A stretch of DNA of 64,000 nt from assembly GCA_022843825.1 (NCBI GenBank), contig JALHMX010000002.1, positions 62,001 to 126,000 on the forward strand. The letters are read 5' to 3'. The position numbers and the translations under genes are program-made. Below are positions 35,750 through 44,729 of this stretch, piece after piece (position 1 is the stretch's first letter; each line of letters begins with the position of its first letter). The stretch comes from Pseudobdellovibrionaceae bacterium (GTDB lineage: Bacteria; Bdellovibrionota; Bdellovibrionia; Bdellovibrionales; Bdellovibrionaceae). The notes below the pieces were generated by a model. The model saw nothing but the letters and a program-made list of their open reading frames with translations. It was not told the origin of the DNA and did not search any database.

Positions 35750-36679
35750 ATGAAATGGATACGCACCCAAGAGCAGTCTTTACCAGAAATCACTACGTCC
35801 GTGTTGACGGTGGGTAACTTTGATGGGGTTCATTTAGGGCATCGTCGCTTGATTCATGAACTTGTCAATACGGCTCGATCTGAAGGCTGTCCGGCCATAG
35901 TTTGTACTTTTAAGCCTCATCCCATGGAAGTCATTCGCCCAGAGCAAAAGATTCACCGGCTTTTTGATTATCGAGATCAAGCTGAAGTCATCGCAGATTT
36001 AGGAGTCGATTTTTTGATTGAAGAGAAGTTTACTAAAGGACTTTCTTTGATGTCAGCTCAAGATTTTTTAGATTTGTATGTGGTCAAATACTTTAAGCCT
36101 AAACACATCGTAGTAGGTTATGATTTCTCTTTCGGTCAAAATCGAGAAGGAGACTTTGATTTTTTGAAAAAATACTGTGATAAAAATGGTATAGGCATAA
36201 CTCAAGTTTTGCCTCTAGAAATGCATGGACAAGTCGTCTCATCGACAGCAATTAGAAAACTTATTGAGCATGGAGACATGCAAAAAGCTTCTGAGTATTT
36301 GGGGCGAAGGTACTACTTAAGAGGGCCAGTACGAGCAGGAAAACAGAGGGGTCGCACACTAAAAGCACCTACCGCTAATATAAGTCCCGATATTGCCTTT
36401 GAGCCGCGTCGAGGCGTCTACTTTTCCCGAGTTTTTTTAGGTAACAAAGCCTATTTTTCAATTACTAACATAGGTGTAAATCCTACTTTTGAAAGTAGCG
36501 ACTCGAATGTTAAGGTAGAAACACATATTTTTAATTTTAACCAAGATATATACGGCCAACAAATACGGGTAGAGTTAGATCACTTTCATCGTGATGAAAT
36601 GAAGTTTTCAACGGTAGAAATGCTGAAGGAGCAAATTGCCAAAGATATAGAAGAGGCTAAAAAATACTACAATCTTTAG
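35750..36679 (+). CDS. ribF: Bifunctional riboflavin kinase / FAD synthetase
   Basis: Makes FMN from riboflavin, then FAD. 309 residues. The N-terminal nucleotidyltransferase domain has LTVGNFDGVHLGHR and VVSSTAIRKLIEHGD. The C-terminal flavokinase domain (about 185-305) has RGRTLKAPTANI and VYFSRVFLGNKAYFSITNIG. The N-terminus aligns well with other RibF proteins, which fixes the ATG at 35750. It is a single gene before the pilus block, 108 bases upstream of pilB. Confidence 0.95.
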   Translation: MKWIRTQEQSLPEITTSVLTVGNFDGVHLGHRRLIHELVNTARSEGCPAIVCTFKPHPMEVIRPEQKIHRLFDYRDQAEVIADLGVDFLIEEKFTKGLSLMSAQDFLDLYVVKYFKPKHIVVGYDFSFGQNREGDFDFLKKYCDKNGIGITQVLPLEMHGQVVSSTAIRKLIEHGDMQKASEYLGRRYYLRGPVRAGKQRGRTLKAPTANISPDIAFEPRRGVYFSRVFLGNKAYFSITNIGVNPTFESSDSNVKVETHIFNFNQDIYGQQIRVELDHFHRDEMKFSTVEMLKEQIAKDIEEAKKYYNL

Positions 36680-36753
36680 GGGTATATTCTCCAAAAGAGC
36701 CCTTACTCGTAAGATATGTGGTGGTCGCAGTTAAAAACTACACCATCGTCTAG

Positions 36754-36781
36754 TTACAAAAAACGGCACCTTTTATAGAAT
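36754..36781 (+). promoter_or_regulatory. Possible promoter of pilB, apparently leaderless
   Basis: TTACAA (36754-36759), a 16-base spacer, and TAGAAT (36776-36781). The pilB ATG comes six bases after the -10 box and no Shine-Dalgarno sequence is visible. Weaker than the ribF and pheS cases because the -35 is poor. Confidence 0.35.
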
Positions 36782-36787
36782 CATTCT

Positions 36788-38488
36788 ATGTTACCACAAA
36801 AGCTCGGTGAAATTTTAACAAAACAAGGATTGATTCGACCAGATCAATTGCAGCAGGCGTTGCAAGAATCAAATCGAACCAAGCATAAATTAGGCACTAG
36901 CATTATTTCATTAGGTTTTTTAAAAGATAATCAAATTCTGAGAGCCTTGGAAAAACAGTTTTCTGTTCCGGGCGTGGATGTCTCTCAATTTGAAATTGAT
37001 AAATCTGTACTGAGTTTTGTGGGTCGCGAATTTTGTGAAAAACATTCAGTTATTCCGATTTCAAAAGCGGGTATGACTTTAGTAGTAGCCTTTTCTGATC
37101 CGGGAAACCTGCAAACGCGCGATGATTTGCGATTTATAACTAAGCATAAAATACAGCCGGTAGTGTCTACGGATCATAGTATTGGCTTGGCGATAGAAAA
37201 GTATTACGGAGCCCTTAGTCAGTCGCAAATTGATATTACTAAATCCAGCCAAGAAGAAGAAGTAGAGAATATACAAACCACTGTAGATGTTGAAGATGTT
37301 AATTCTTCGGATGAACCCATTGTCAAATTTGTGAATGGAGTTTTGGTTGAAGCCATTCGGCGCAAAGCTTCTGATATTCATTTTGAACCTTATGAGAAAA
37401 AGTTTCGAGTACGCTTTCGTATTGATGGAAACTTAATGGAAGCCGCTAGTCCGCCGATTTCGTCAGGCCCTGCGATTAGCGCGCGGATTAAAATTATGTC
37501 CAAAATGGACATAGCTGAAAAGCGTCGACCTCAAGATGGACGCTTGAAGATTAGGTTAAGTAAAGTGAAAAAAGAAATGGACTTTCGAGTTAACACGGTA
37601 CCTACGATGTGGGGTGAAAAAGTAGTTATGCGTCTATTAGATCAATCGAGCTTACAACTCGATATGACTAAGCTTGGATTCGAAGAAGACGATTTAAGAT
37701 TGTTCAAAGAAAAGATAGCCATGCCACAAGGAATGATTTTGATTACGGGGCCGACGGGATCTGGTAAAACAGTAACCATTTATTCAGCACTCTCAGAACT
37801 AAATAAAATGGATGTTAATATCAGTACAGCTGAAGATCCTATCGAGTTTAATTTGGAAGGCATTAATCAAGTACAAATGAACAAAGATATTGATTTAAAT
37901 TTTGCTGAAGCACTAAGGGCCTTCCTACGTCAAGATCCAGATATTATTATGGTGGGTGAGATTCGTGATCTTGAGACTGCAGAGATCTCATTTAAAGCGG
38001 CCTCTACCGGTCACTTGGTGGTCAGTACTTTACATACGAATGATGCGCCATCAACAGTTGTCCGCTTAACGGAAATGGGCATTGCGCCTTATTTAATTAC
38101 CTCCACTATAAATCTTGTCGTCGCCCAAAGGTTAGTGGGACGAGTTTGCGAGTCTTGCAAAGAACCAGTCAACGTTCCAGAGTCGACATTAATTAATTTG
38201 GGCGTAGCTAAAGCTGAAATACCTAAATACAAATTGTTCAAGGGTGCGGGATGCAACAATTGTAATGGAACAGGTATTCGTGGTCGATTGGCTATTTTTG
38301 AACTTATGCCGATGACAGAAAAAATTAAAGAACTTGTTTTAAATAATGCCTCAGCAGCGGAGCTTAGAAATGCTTGTCGAGAACTAGGATTAAAAACACT
38401 TCGACGAAGTGCTTTGCTCAAGTTAGCACGAGGGCAGACGACGATAGAAGAAGTACTTAACGCCTCAGTGCGAGATGATGGACAGTAG
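36788..38488 (+). CDS. pilB: Type IV pilus assembly ATPase PilB
   Basis: Hexameric cytoplasmic ATPase powering pilus extension; 566 residues. The N-terminal MshEN-type domain (LGEILTKQGLIRPDQL) is followed by an ATPase with Walker A GPTGSGKT, Asp box AEDPIEF, Walker B IIMVGEIRDLETA and His box VVSTLHTNDAPS. The C-terminal zinc site has C-x2-C pairs (CESCKEP, CNNCNGTG). The ATG is consistent with family N-termini. It opens a cluster with a PilT-like gene (14-base overlap), pilC, pilS and pilR. Confidence 0.95.
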   Translation: MLPQKLGEILTKQGLIRPDQLQQALQESNRTKHKLGTSIISLGFLKDNQILRALEKQFSVPGVDVSQFEIDKSVLSFVGREFCEKHSVIPISKAGMTLVVAFSDPGNLQTRDDLRFITKHKIQPVVSTDHSIGLAIEKYYGALSQSQIDITKSSQEEEVENIQTTVDVEDVNSSDEPIVKFVNGVLVEAIRRKASDIHFEPYEKKFRVRFRIDGNLMEAASPPISSGPAISARIKIMSKMDIAEKRRPQDGRLKIRLSKVKKEMDFRVNTVPTMWGEKVVMRLLDQSSLQLDMTKLGFEEDDLRLFKEKIAMPQGMILITGPTGSGKTVTIYSALSELNKMDVNISTAEDPIEFNLEGINQVQMNKDIDLNFAEALRAFLRQDPDIIMVGEIRDLETAEISFKAASTGHLVVSTLHTNDAPSTVVRLTEMGIAPYLITSTINLVVAQRLVGRVCESCKEPVNVPESTLINLGVAKAEIPKYKLFKGAGCNNCNGTGIRGRLAIFELMPMTEKIKELVLNNASAAELRNACRELGLKTLRRSALLKLARGQTTIEEVLNASVRDDGQ

Positions 38489-39500
38489 AATGATACAAGA
38501 TGTTTTGAACCGATATGTTTTGCAATCTGCCCGAGAAGTTCAGTTTCGATTAGGTCACAAAACGACTTTTAAAAAAAATCAAGAATGGATTGAAACTGAA
38601 TCTGAAAGTTTGTCCTTATCAGAGTGGGAAGATCTAAAAGAGGCCTGCCTGCAACCAGATGAAAGAATCTTTTTAGAAACTAAGGGCTATATTCGTGGTG
38701 TTTTTTCTGATCAGAAAAACTCATGGGCTTTTTCTTTCGTAGAGTTGAAAGAAAATTTAAAGGCTCATTTTTCATATGTTGCTAAAGCTAAAAATACTCC
38801 ATTCATTCAGAATGCAGCCTACTGGGAAGCTTTGAAAAACAATAAAGGTTTACATATTATTAGTGGCTTTAAGCAGAGCGGAAAGTCAACGCTCCTGCAT
38901 GAACTGATTGAGAATTTAAAAAAGGATTCTCCTCAGCAGGTGGCGGTACACTCAGACCCCTCTATATTAACTCATGGAAGTGATGAGAACGTATTTTATT
39001 TGGGTCTAGATTCAGTCAATTGGGAGACGACGCATCCTTTCTATGATGGCATTGATATAGTCATCCTAGACGCCAACATGGTTTCTGACTGGGCTAAGTG
39101 GATTCACTTTGCAGAAGAGGGCAAAAAAGTATTTGTTTCGCTATCTGCTGACAGTGTCGTCAATGTCTTGCTCCAGATTAAATCGCAACTTTCTCATCAA
39201 CCTGAGCTATGGGCACGATTTGTCTCTCAGTGTTCCACTTTTCTGCATCAAAAAATAGTGGGTCTGGTGGAGGGATCGATACATGAAATTCTTATTCTGA
39301 AAAAAGAGGGAAAAACGCAATTGTTGCAACCAACGTCAGCTGTAGAAGTAAGTCAGTTTGAAAGTAAAAATCACTATCAAAGTTTAAATCAATCAATTAT
39401 TCAGGCTATTGTACGACGTCGCTTTGATGTGAAAACAGCATTTGCCATTTCGGATGACCCAGAGGCGCTTGATCAGCAACTTAAAAAGATGGGGTTATAA
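38475..39500 (+). CDS. Degenerate PilT-like protein between PilB and PilC
   Basis: 341 residues in the position normally held by pilT, and PilT-shaped overall. Walker A is kept (GFKQSGKST, about 131-139). The Walker B segment reads IVILDANMVSD (196-206), so the catalytic Glu is gone. The His-box counterpart is VSLSADS (221-227) instead of TLHT, and the Asp-box counterpart is AVHSDPS. The C-terminus SLNQSIIQAIVRRRFDVKTAF, then SDDPEALDQQL, matches the PilT ending closely. It probably binds nucleotide but hydrolyses poorly, acting as a regulator or inert ring subunit rather than the retraction motor. It overlaps pilB by 14 bases and ends on the pilC ATG. Confidence 0.72.
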   Translation: MMDSRMIQDVLNRYVLQSAREVQFRLGHKTTFKKNQEWIETESESLSLSEWEDLKEACLQPDERIFLETKGYIRGVFSDQKNSWAFSFVELKENLKAHFSYVAKAKNTPFIQNAAYWEALKNNKGLHIISGFKQSGKSTLLHELIENLKKDSPQQVAVHSDPSILTHGSDENVFYLGLDSVNWETTHPFYDGIDIVILDANMVSDWAKWIHFAEEGKKVFVSLSADSVVNVLLQIKSQLSHQPELWARFVSQCSTFLHQKIVGLVEGSIHEILILKKEGKTQLLQPTSAVEVSQFESKNHYQSLNQSIIQAIVRRRFDVKTAFAISDDPEALDQQLKKMGL

Positions 39501-40723
39501 TGGCGCGATTTTCGTTTGAAGCAAGAACAATTACAGGAGCACCGCAAAAAGGCGTTATCGACGCTAAGGATGAAAATGAAGCTCGCGTTAAGTTGCGTTC
39601 TAAGCAGCTGATACCAACTAAAATAAAAGTAGTTATGCAGCTGCACGGGGGGAAATCTAAATCAAACCAAATTTCTATGTTTGCGCCCAAGGTTAAGTCG
39701 AAAGAGCTGCAGATCTTTACACGTCAGTTTGCCACATTAATTAATGCGGGTATTCCGATTTTGGATTCTTTAAAAATCTTATCACAAGGGTCTACTGATA
39801 AATTAATCAAAGAAGCCCTTATACAGATCAGCGCTTCTATTGAAAGTGGGCGTAGGTTGTCCGAGTCTATGTCTCAACATCCGCGGGTTTTTGATAGTCT
39901 TTATTGTAATATGATAAAAGCCGGTGAAGAGGCCGGTATTTTGGACACGATACTTTTGCGTCTATCGAGTTACTCGGAAAAAAATGAAAAAATCAGAGGG
40001 CAAGTTAAAGGTGCTTTAACGATGCCGACATTTATTTTGATTGCAGCAATTATCGTAATCGTGGGTATCATAGCTTTTATTATTCCGAAGTTTCAGGAAA
40101 TATATAAGTCAGCGAATAAATCATTGCCAGGACTGACACAGGCGCTAGTTGATCTGTCTATAACTATCCGAACGCATTGGTTTCTCATTATTGTAGGTGT
40201 CTTTGTTATGATTTATGCCATTTATACATATATCAACACAGCTAAAGGTAAAATTAATCTCGATAAATTTATTATTAATGCGCCAGTTATTGGTGATGTT
40301 GTTCAGAAAGTTACAGTAGCCCGTATGAGTCGAACCATGTCCACGCTGTTGTCATCCGGAATTAATATGTTAGAGGCGATTGATATTGCAGCTAAAACAG
40401 CAGGTAACCATGTTATTGAGACTGCACTTCTTAACTGTAAAGAGTCGGTCACAGTGGGTAAGCCTTTTCATGTTCCACTGTCACGTCAAAAAGAGATTCC
40501 GCAAATGGTCAGCCAGATGGTTTCAATCGGAGAGCAGTCGGGAAGTCTAGATACAATGTTGGCAAAAGTAGCGGATTTTTATGAAGAAGAGGTGGAGAAT
40601 TCTATTCGTGCTACGACCTCACTTATTGAGCCCGTCATGATGGTCATTTTGGGTGGCGCAATTGCGGTGATTTTAATTGCGATGTACTTACCTATTTTCC
40701 AAATGGGAGATACAATTGGTTAA
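39500..40723 (+). CDS. pilC: Type IV pilus inner-membrane platform protein PilC
   Basis: 407 residues of the GspF/PilC family, the polytopic platform on which PilB and PilT rings act. Two GspF repeats: the first near FTRQFATLINAGIPILDSLKIL, ending in a membrane helix (FILIAAIIVIVGIIAFIIP); the second at ARMSRTMSTLLSSGINMLEAID. A C-terminal helix (MVILGGAIAVILIAMYLPIF) closes the protein. Its ATG overlaps the stop of the PilT-like gene (TAATGG). pilS begins eight bases before its stop. Confidence 0.95.
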   Translation: MARFSFEARTITGAPQKGVIDAKDENEARVKLRSKQLIPTKIKVVMQLHGGKSKSNQISMFAPKVKSKELQIFTRQFATLINAGIPILDSLKILSQGSTDKLIKEALIQISASIESGRRLSESMSQHPRVFDSLYCNMIKAGEEAGILDTILLRLSSYSEKNEKIRGQVKGALTMPTFILIAAIIVIVGIIAFIIPKFQEIYKSANKSLPGLTQALVDLSITIRTHWFLIIVGVFVMIYAIYTYINTAKGKINLDKFIINAPVIGDVVQKVTVARMSRTMSTLLSSGINMLEAIDIAAKTAGNHVIETALLNCKESVTVGKPFHVPLSRQKEIPQMVSQMVSIGEQSGSLDTMLAKVADFYEEEVENSIRATTSLIEPVMMVILGGAIAVILIAMYLPIFQMGDTIG

Positions 40724-42263
40724 GGCCGAAAAAAAGTTCAGCTCATTTTTGACTTTTGATAATGAAAATTTTATTGTTTTCTTTATCCGGTTATCATTGT
40801 TTGCTGTATTCTTTTTTATTTTTCAATCCGTTATAATTATTCAGAAACCTTTTCTGCATATCGAATTCATAAATATTTTTTACAGTATTATGGCCTTGCA
40901 GTTTATCAGTTATGGCGCAGCCTTGTATTTCAAGCAGTATGCACTTTACGCCCATTATCTTTTCGATATTATATTGCTGTATCTTTTATTTAATAGTCAG
41001 CCTCAGTATGCCAGCTACTATTTTATATACCTTTCCCTTATACTGTTTTTTGCGGGCCTGCAGTTTGACACCTTTAAAGCTATCGTTTTATGTTTTATCT
41101 GTTCGGCACTTTTATCAGTTATTAATTTAAATACCGTTCGATGGACCGGGGCCCAAAACTTGTTAACTTTATCTTTATTTAATTTTACTTTTCTAGCGGT
41201 CACTTTTATTTCAACTCAGTTTAAAAGTGAAGTTTCTTTTTTAAAGCAATCATTGAGTGAATCAAATATAAAATTGCAGTCCAAATTTGATTTATCTAAA
41301 CTGTTGATTCAACAAATTCCTATGGGAATATTCGCAACTGACAGCAAAGACCATGTGTTGTTTTCTAATCAGACTTTGTCAGTGAAAATGAGTTTAAATC
41401 ATCAGACGGCAAAAGAAGTCGTCGCCTTAGCTCATACGAAGCAGGGCAAACGAGCACTCGTTTATAACTCGCAACTGTCCGAGAAAAGATACTATGAGCT
41501 TGATCAGGCCTCTTATTTCGATCAAGAGCTACAAGATCATGTAAAAGTTAATCTCATCCGGGATGTTACGGAAATGGCGCACCTGCAAGAGCAAGTCCGA
41601 CAAAAAGAAAAGTTGGCTGCCGTCGGTCAGTTGGCCGCGGGCATTGCACACGAAATTCGAAATCCGCTAGCAGGCATCAGTGGAAGTATTGAACTTTTGT
41701 CTCAGGCAAAAATAGATCCTGATGAGCAAAAGCTTATGAAAATAATTTTAAGAGAAATTGATCGCCTTAATAATTTAATCACGGAATTTTTAGATTATTC
41801 AAAGCCAGAGAAGGCGCCGGATCAACAAGTGGACTTAGCCTTTATATTAGACGAAGTTATTCAAAATCTGCGCACGAACCCACTAGTGATTGATAAAATT
41901 AAGATCAACATTAGTTTATCTAAATCACCAATTCTGGGGTACACCAGTAAGCTTAAGCAGGGGTTTTTGAATATAGCTATGAATGCCATTGATGCTATGA
42001 AAGACAGGCAAGATGCCGTATTATCGATTGCAACTGAGCATATAGGATCTCACATTATAGTGAAAATAAAAGACAACGGTGTCGGAATGTCAGAAGAGAT
42101 TAAAAGTAGAATATTCGAACCATTTTTTACAACAAAAAGTAAAGGCACTGGTTTAGGCATGGCTATTACCCATAAGATTTTTGACTCCCATGGAGCCAGG
42201 ATAGAGGTTGAGAGTGAATTTGGAATTGGAACAGAATTTAAAATTATTTTTTCTAAAGATTAA
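40716..42263 (+). CDS. pilS: Sensor histidine kinase PilS-like
   Basis: Inner-membrane kinase that in other bacteria reads pilin level and controls pilA through PilR. About 515 residues from the chosen start: about six membrane helices (to about 170), a short sensor/PAS-like part, HisKA with AAGIAHEIRNPLAGISGS, and HATPase_c with NAIDAMKD, DNGVGMSEE and GTGLGMAITHK. The ATG at 40677 would put 47 bases inside pilC. TTG 40716 with GGGAGA five bases upstream is the likely start. Followed by pilR after 18 bases. Confidence 0.86.
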   Translation: MVKAEKKFSSFLTFDNENFIVFFIRLSLFAVFFFIFQSVIIIQKPFLHIEFINIFYSIMALQFISYGAALYFKQYALYAHYLFDIILLYLLFNSQPQYASYYFIYLSLILFFAGLQFDTFKAIVLCFICSALLSVINLNTVRWTGAQNLLTLSLFNFTFLAVTFISTQFKSEVSFLKQSLSESNIKLQSKFDLSKLLIQQIPMGIFATDSKDHVLFSNQTLSVKMSLNHQTAKEVVALAHTKQGKRALVYNSQLSEKRYYELDQASYFDQELQDHVKVNLIRDVTEMAHLQEQVRQKEKLAAVGQLAAGIAHEIRNPLAGISGSIELLSQAKIDPDEQKLMKIILREIDRLNNLITEFLDYSKPEKAPDQQVDLAFILDEVIQNLRTNPLVIDKIKINISLSKSPILGYTSKLKQGFLNIAMNAIDAMKDRQDAVLSIATEHIGSHIIVKIKDNGVGMSEEIKSRIFEPFFTTKSKGTGLGMAITHKIFDSHGARIEVESEFGIGTEFKIIFSKD

Positions 42264-42281
42264 TCAGGATAAGGAGATCAT

Positions 42282-43688
42282 GTGAAATCACGAATATTAG
42301 TTGTCGATGACGAAGAATCAATAAGAGAATTTTTAGAGATTATGTTGAAAAAGGAAGGGTACGAAGTTTCAACAGCGGAGGATGGTTTAAAGGCCAAAGA
42401 TCTTCTTCTGAAGAAGTCTTTTGATATGGTCATTTCAGATTTGCAAATGCCTAACATGACTGGAATAGAGCTTTTAAAGCATGTTAAGGACAGTTATCCC
42501 GAGACGGTATTTATGTTGATAACAGCTTTTGGAACAACTGAAACTGCAGTTGAGGCTATGAAAATGGGAGCATACGATTACGTAACTAAGCCTTTTAAAA
42601 TTGATGAAGTACGTATGAATATCGCCAATGCATTAAAGTCTCAGCATTTAGAAGTTGAAGTTCGTACTTTAAAGAAAGAATTGGTTAGAGAATATTCATT
42701 TCAAAACATCGTTGGGAACTCGGCGCCTATGCATGCCATTTTTGATTTGATCAAACGAGTTTCGCATGCCACCACGAACATTTTAATCACAGGAGAGTCC
42801 GGAACTGGTAAAGAGGTGATCGCAAAATCGATTCACTACAGTGGACCACTCAAAGATAAGCCATTTGTTACGATTAACTGTGGTGCTATTCCTGAGAATC
42901 TTATGGAATCAGAAATGTTCGGTCACAAAAAAGGTTCATTCACTGGAGCGGTCGTTGATAAGACGGGTCTATTTGAAGTGGCTAACGGTGGAACCTTGTT
43001 CTTAGATGAGGTCGGAGAACTTCCTTTGTCAGTTCAAGTAAAACTGCTTCGCGCTATTCAAGAGCGCATAATACGGAGAGTTGGAGCCACAGAAGACACC
43101 AAGGTAGATGTTCGCATTATAGCAGCAACGAATCGTAATTTAGAGGACATGGTTGCAAAGGGAACTTTTCGACAAGATTTGTTTTATCGCTTAAATGTTA
43201 TTAATATTAAATCTCCGGCGTTAAGAGATCGAGCAGATGATATTCCGCTCTTGGCCAATCATTTTTTGAAAAAATATAATGAAAGGCTTGGAAAAAATAT
43301 CAATGCGATTTCTGACGAAGCAATGGCCATCATGAAAAATTACAGCTACCCAGGAAACGTTCGAGAGCTAGAAAACATGATCGAGCGCACTGTCGCTTTG
43401 GAAGCGGGATCAACCGTTTTGCCGGAGTCCTTACCGCCGATGGTCAATACTCCGACGGGAAGAAAAATGGCCTCTAGTAATGAAATTGAAGTGGGTGAAG
43501 ATGGACTAGATCTGGATAAGGTCGTAGGTCAAATCGAAAAAGAAATTTTAATCAAGGCTATTCACGCTGCTGGTGGTGTAAAGAAAAAAGCCGCCAAGCT
43601 ATTAAAAATCTCATTTCGTTCTATGCGCTATCGCATTGAAAAGTACAACTTAGGCGTGGTTGGTGATGACGAATTAGATGATGAGTAG
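42282..43688 (+). CDS. pilR: Sigma54-dependent response regulator PilR-like
   Basis: 468 residues: receiver (Asp in MVISDLQMPNM), AAA+ domain (Walker A GESGTGKE, sigma54 loop GSFTGA as in known PilR proteins, Walker B TLFLDEVGEL), and a C-terminal Fis-like HTH (AAKLLKISFRSMRYRIEKYNL). The start is GTG at 42282 with an AAGGAG site. As partner of PilS it should activate pilA at a sigma54 promoter; pilA is not in the window. It ends three bases before the convergent protease gene. Confidence 0.9.
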   Translation: MKSRILVVDDEESIREFLEIMLKKEGYEVSTAEDGLKAKDLLLKKSFDMVISDLQMPNMTGIELLKHVKDSYPETVFMLITAFGTTETAVEAMKMGAYDYVTKPFKIDEVRMNIANALKSQHLEVEVRTLKKELVREYSFQNIVGNSAPMHAIFDLIKRVSHATTNILITGESGTGKEVIAKSIHYSGPLKDKPFVTINCGAIPENLMESEMFGHKKGSFTGAVVDKTGLFEVANGGTLFLDEVGELPLSVQVKLLRAIQERIIRRVGATEDTKVDVRIIAATNRNLEDMVAKGTFRQDLFYRLNVINIKSPALRDRADDIPLLANHFLKKYNERLGKNINAISDEAMAIMKNYSYPGNVRELENMIERTVALEAGSTVLPESLPPMVNTPTGRKMASSNEIEVGEDGLDLDKVVGQIEKEILIKAIHAAGGVKKKAAKLLKISFRSMRYRIEKYNLGVVGDDELDDE

Positions 43689-43691
43689 AAA

Positions 43692-44510
43692 CTATTGAGC
43701 GGATTTTTTTATTCGCTCCATTAAAAATTTTAGATAAGGCAATGCAAAGTAGACGCTGACATATTTAGATTCATTTTTACATATGTCGGCTGCTGGTTTA
43801 TTGTCGAATAAACGAGTGTTCATTACTTGCGATGCGACTCCCAGAATCATAGGTTGCTGAGTATCGGGATCTGTTATCAGCGCTGGCCCGCCGGAATCAC
43901 CAAAGCACACACCACCATCATTTTTATTTTGATCGACTGTGAAGTGATTGGCCAAAATATCAACCCAGTTAGAAGTCATTTTTTTATACCTCAACACGCC
44001 AATTCCGTTATTACTTAACTCTTGAGATTCTAAACTGGTGGTTGCACCGTATCCAATAGCTGTGAAATCATAAATTTGTGATCTAATTTGCCCAGGCTGA
44101 GGAAGTGAAGCTATGCGAGCTCCTTCGGGAAGACCACCTTGGAAATGAATCAAACCTAGATCTAAACTTTTTCCAGCTATGCTTGATATAGGAACGCGGT
44201 ATGTTCCAATGATATTGATTGAATTAACTTCTTGGGTTTCACTAAAATTACTTCTTCGAAAACTGGCTGACATAATATCTTTATCCGCAGAAATACAGTG
44301 TGCAGCTGTGAGTATAAATTCGTTGGAAATAAAAGTTCCTGTGCATGTCAGTGACATGCCGTCTTCGTTAGGCTTGCTAATATAGGCTATTATACGGGCC
44401 ATATCAGACGCATAGTCAACGCTTTCACCATTAACAATCATACCGCTAGCGAAACTTGTGCTAGCAGAGAAGGTAAGTAATAAGCTAAGTAGAACAATAA
44501 AGCGTTTCAT
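43692..44510 (-). CDS. Secreted trypsin-like serine protease (S1)
   Basis: 272 residues with a signal peptide (VLLSLLLTFSASTSFA, cleavage about residue 21). The catalytic triad is visible: H71 in LTAAHC, D117 in LDLGLIHF, and S206 in CFGDSGGPA. C56-C72 and other cysteines could form the usual disulfides. It acts outside the inner membrane. A GMIVNGESVD stretch near the N-terminus of the mature chain resembles a chymotrypsin-fold IVNG start, so processing after residue 24 is likely. Convergent with pilR. Confidence 0.92.
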   Translation of the reverse strand: MKRFIVLLSLLLTFSASTSFASGMIVNGESVDYASDMARIIAYISKPNEDGMSLTCTGTFISNEFILTAAHCISADKDIMSASFRRSNFSETQEVNSINIIGTYRVPISSIAGKSLDLGLIHFQGGLPEGARIASLPQPGQIRSQIYDFTAIGYGATTSLESQELSNNGIGVLRYKKMTSNWVDILANHFTVDQNKNDGGVCFGDSGGPALITDPDTQQPMILGVASQVMNTRLFDNKPAADICKNESKYVSVYFALPYLKFLMERIKKSAQ

Positions 44511-44729
44511 ACAGTCTTAGCGTGCATTTTATTGACCAGTTATAGCCTAACTTATTGGTTTTAAAAGGTTAAAATCGTTATAAGGTAACAAATTACGGCA
44601 GATTTAGTTGTCTCAAACCGAGACGGCAATAAAAGACACAGCCTAAGGTCGAGATTCATTTCAGTGTAAAGTACAAGACTAGAATTCAATAGCAAGATTA
44701 CTTAAGATACTAACTGCAGGAGAAATAAC

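Noticed and set aside
40677-40715. ATG 40677 as pilS start
   Set aside because: Overlaps pilC by 47 bases; TTG 40716 has a GGGAGA site five bases upstream.
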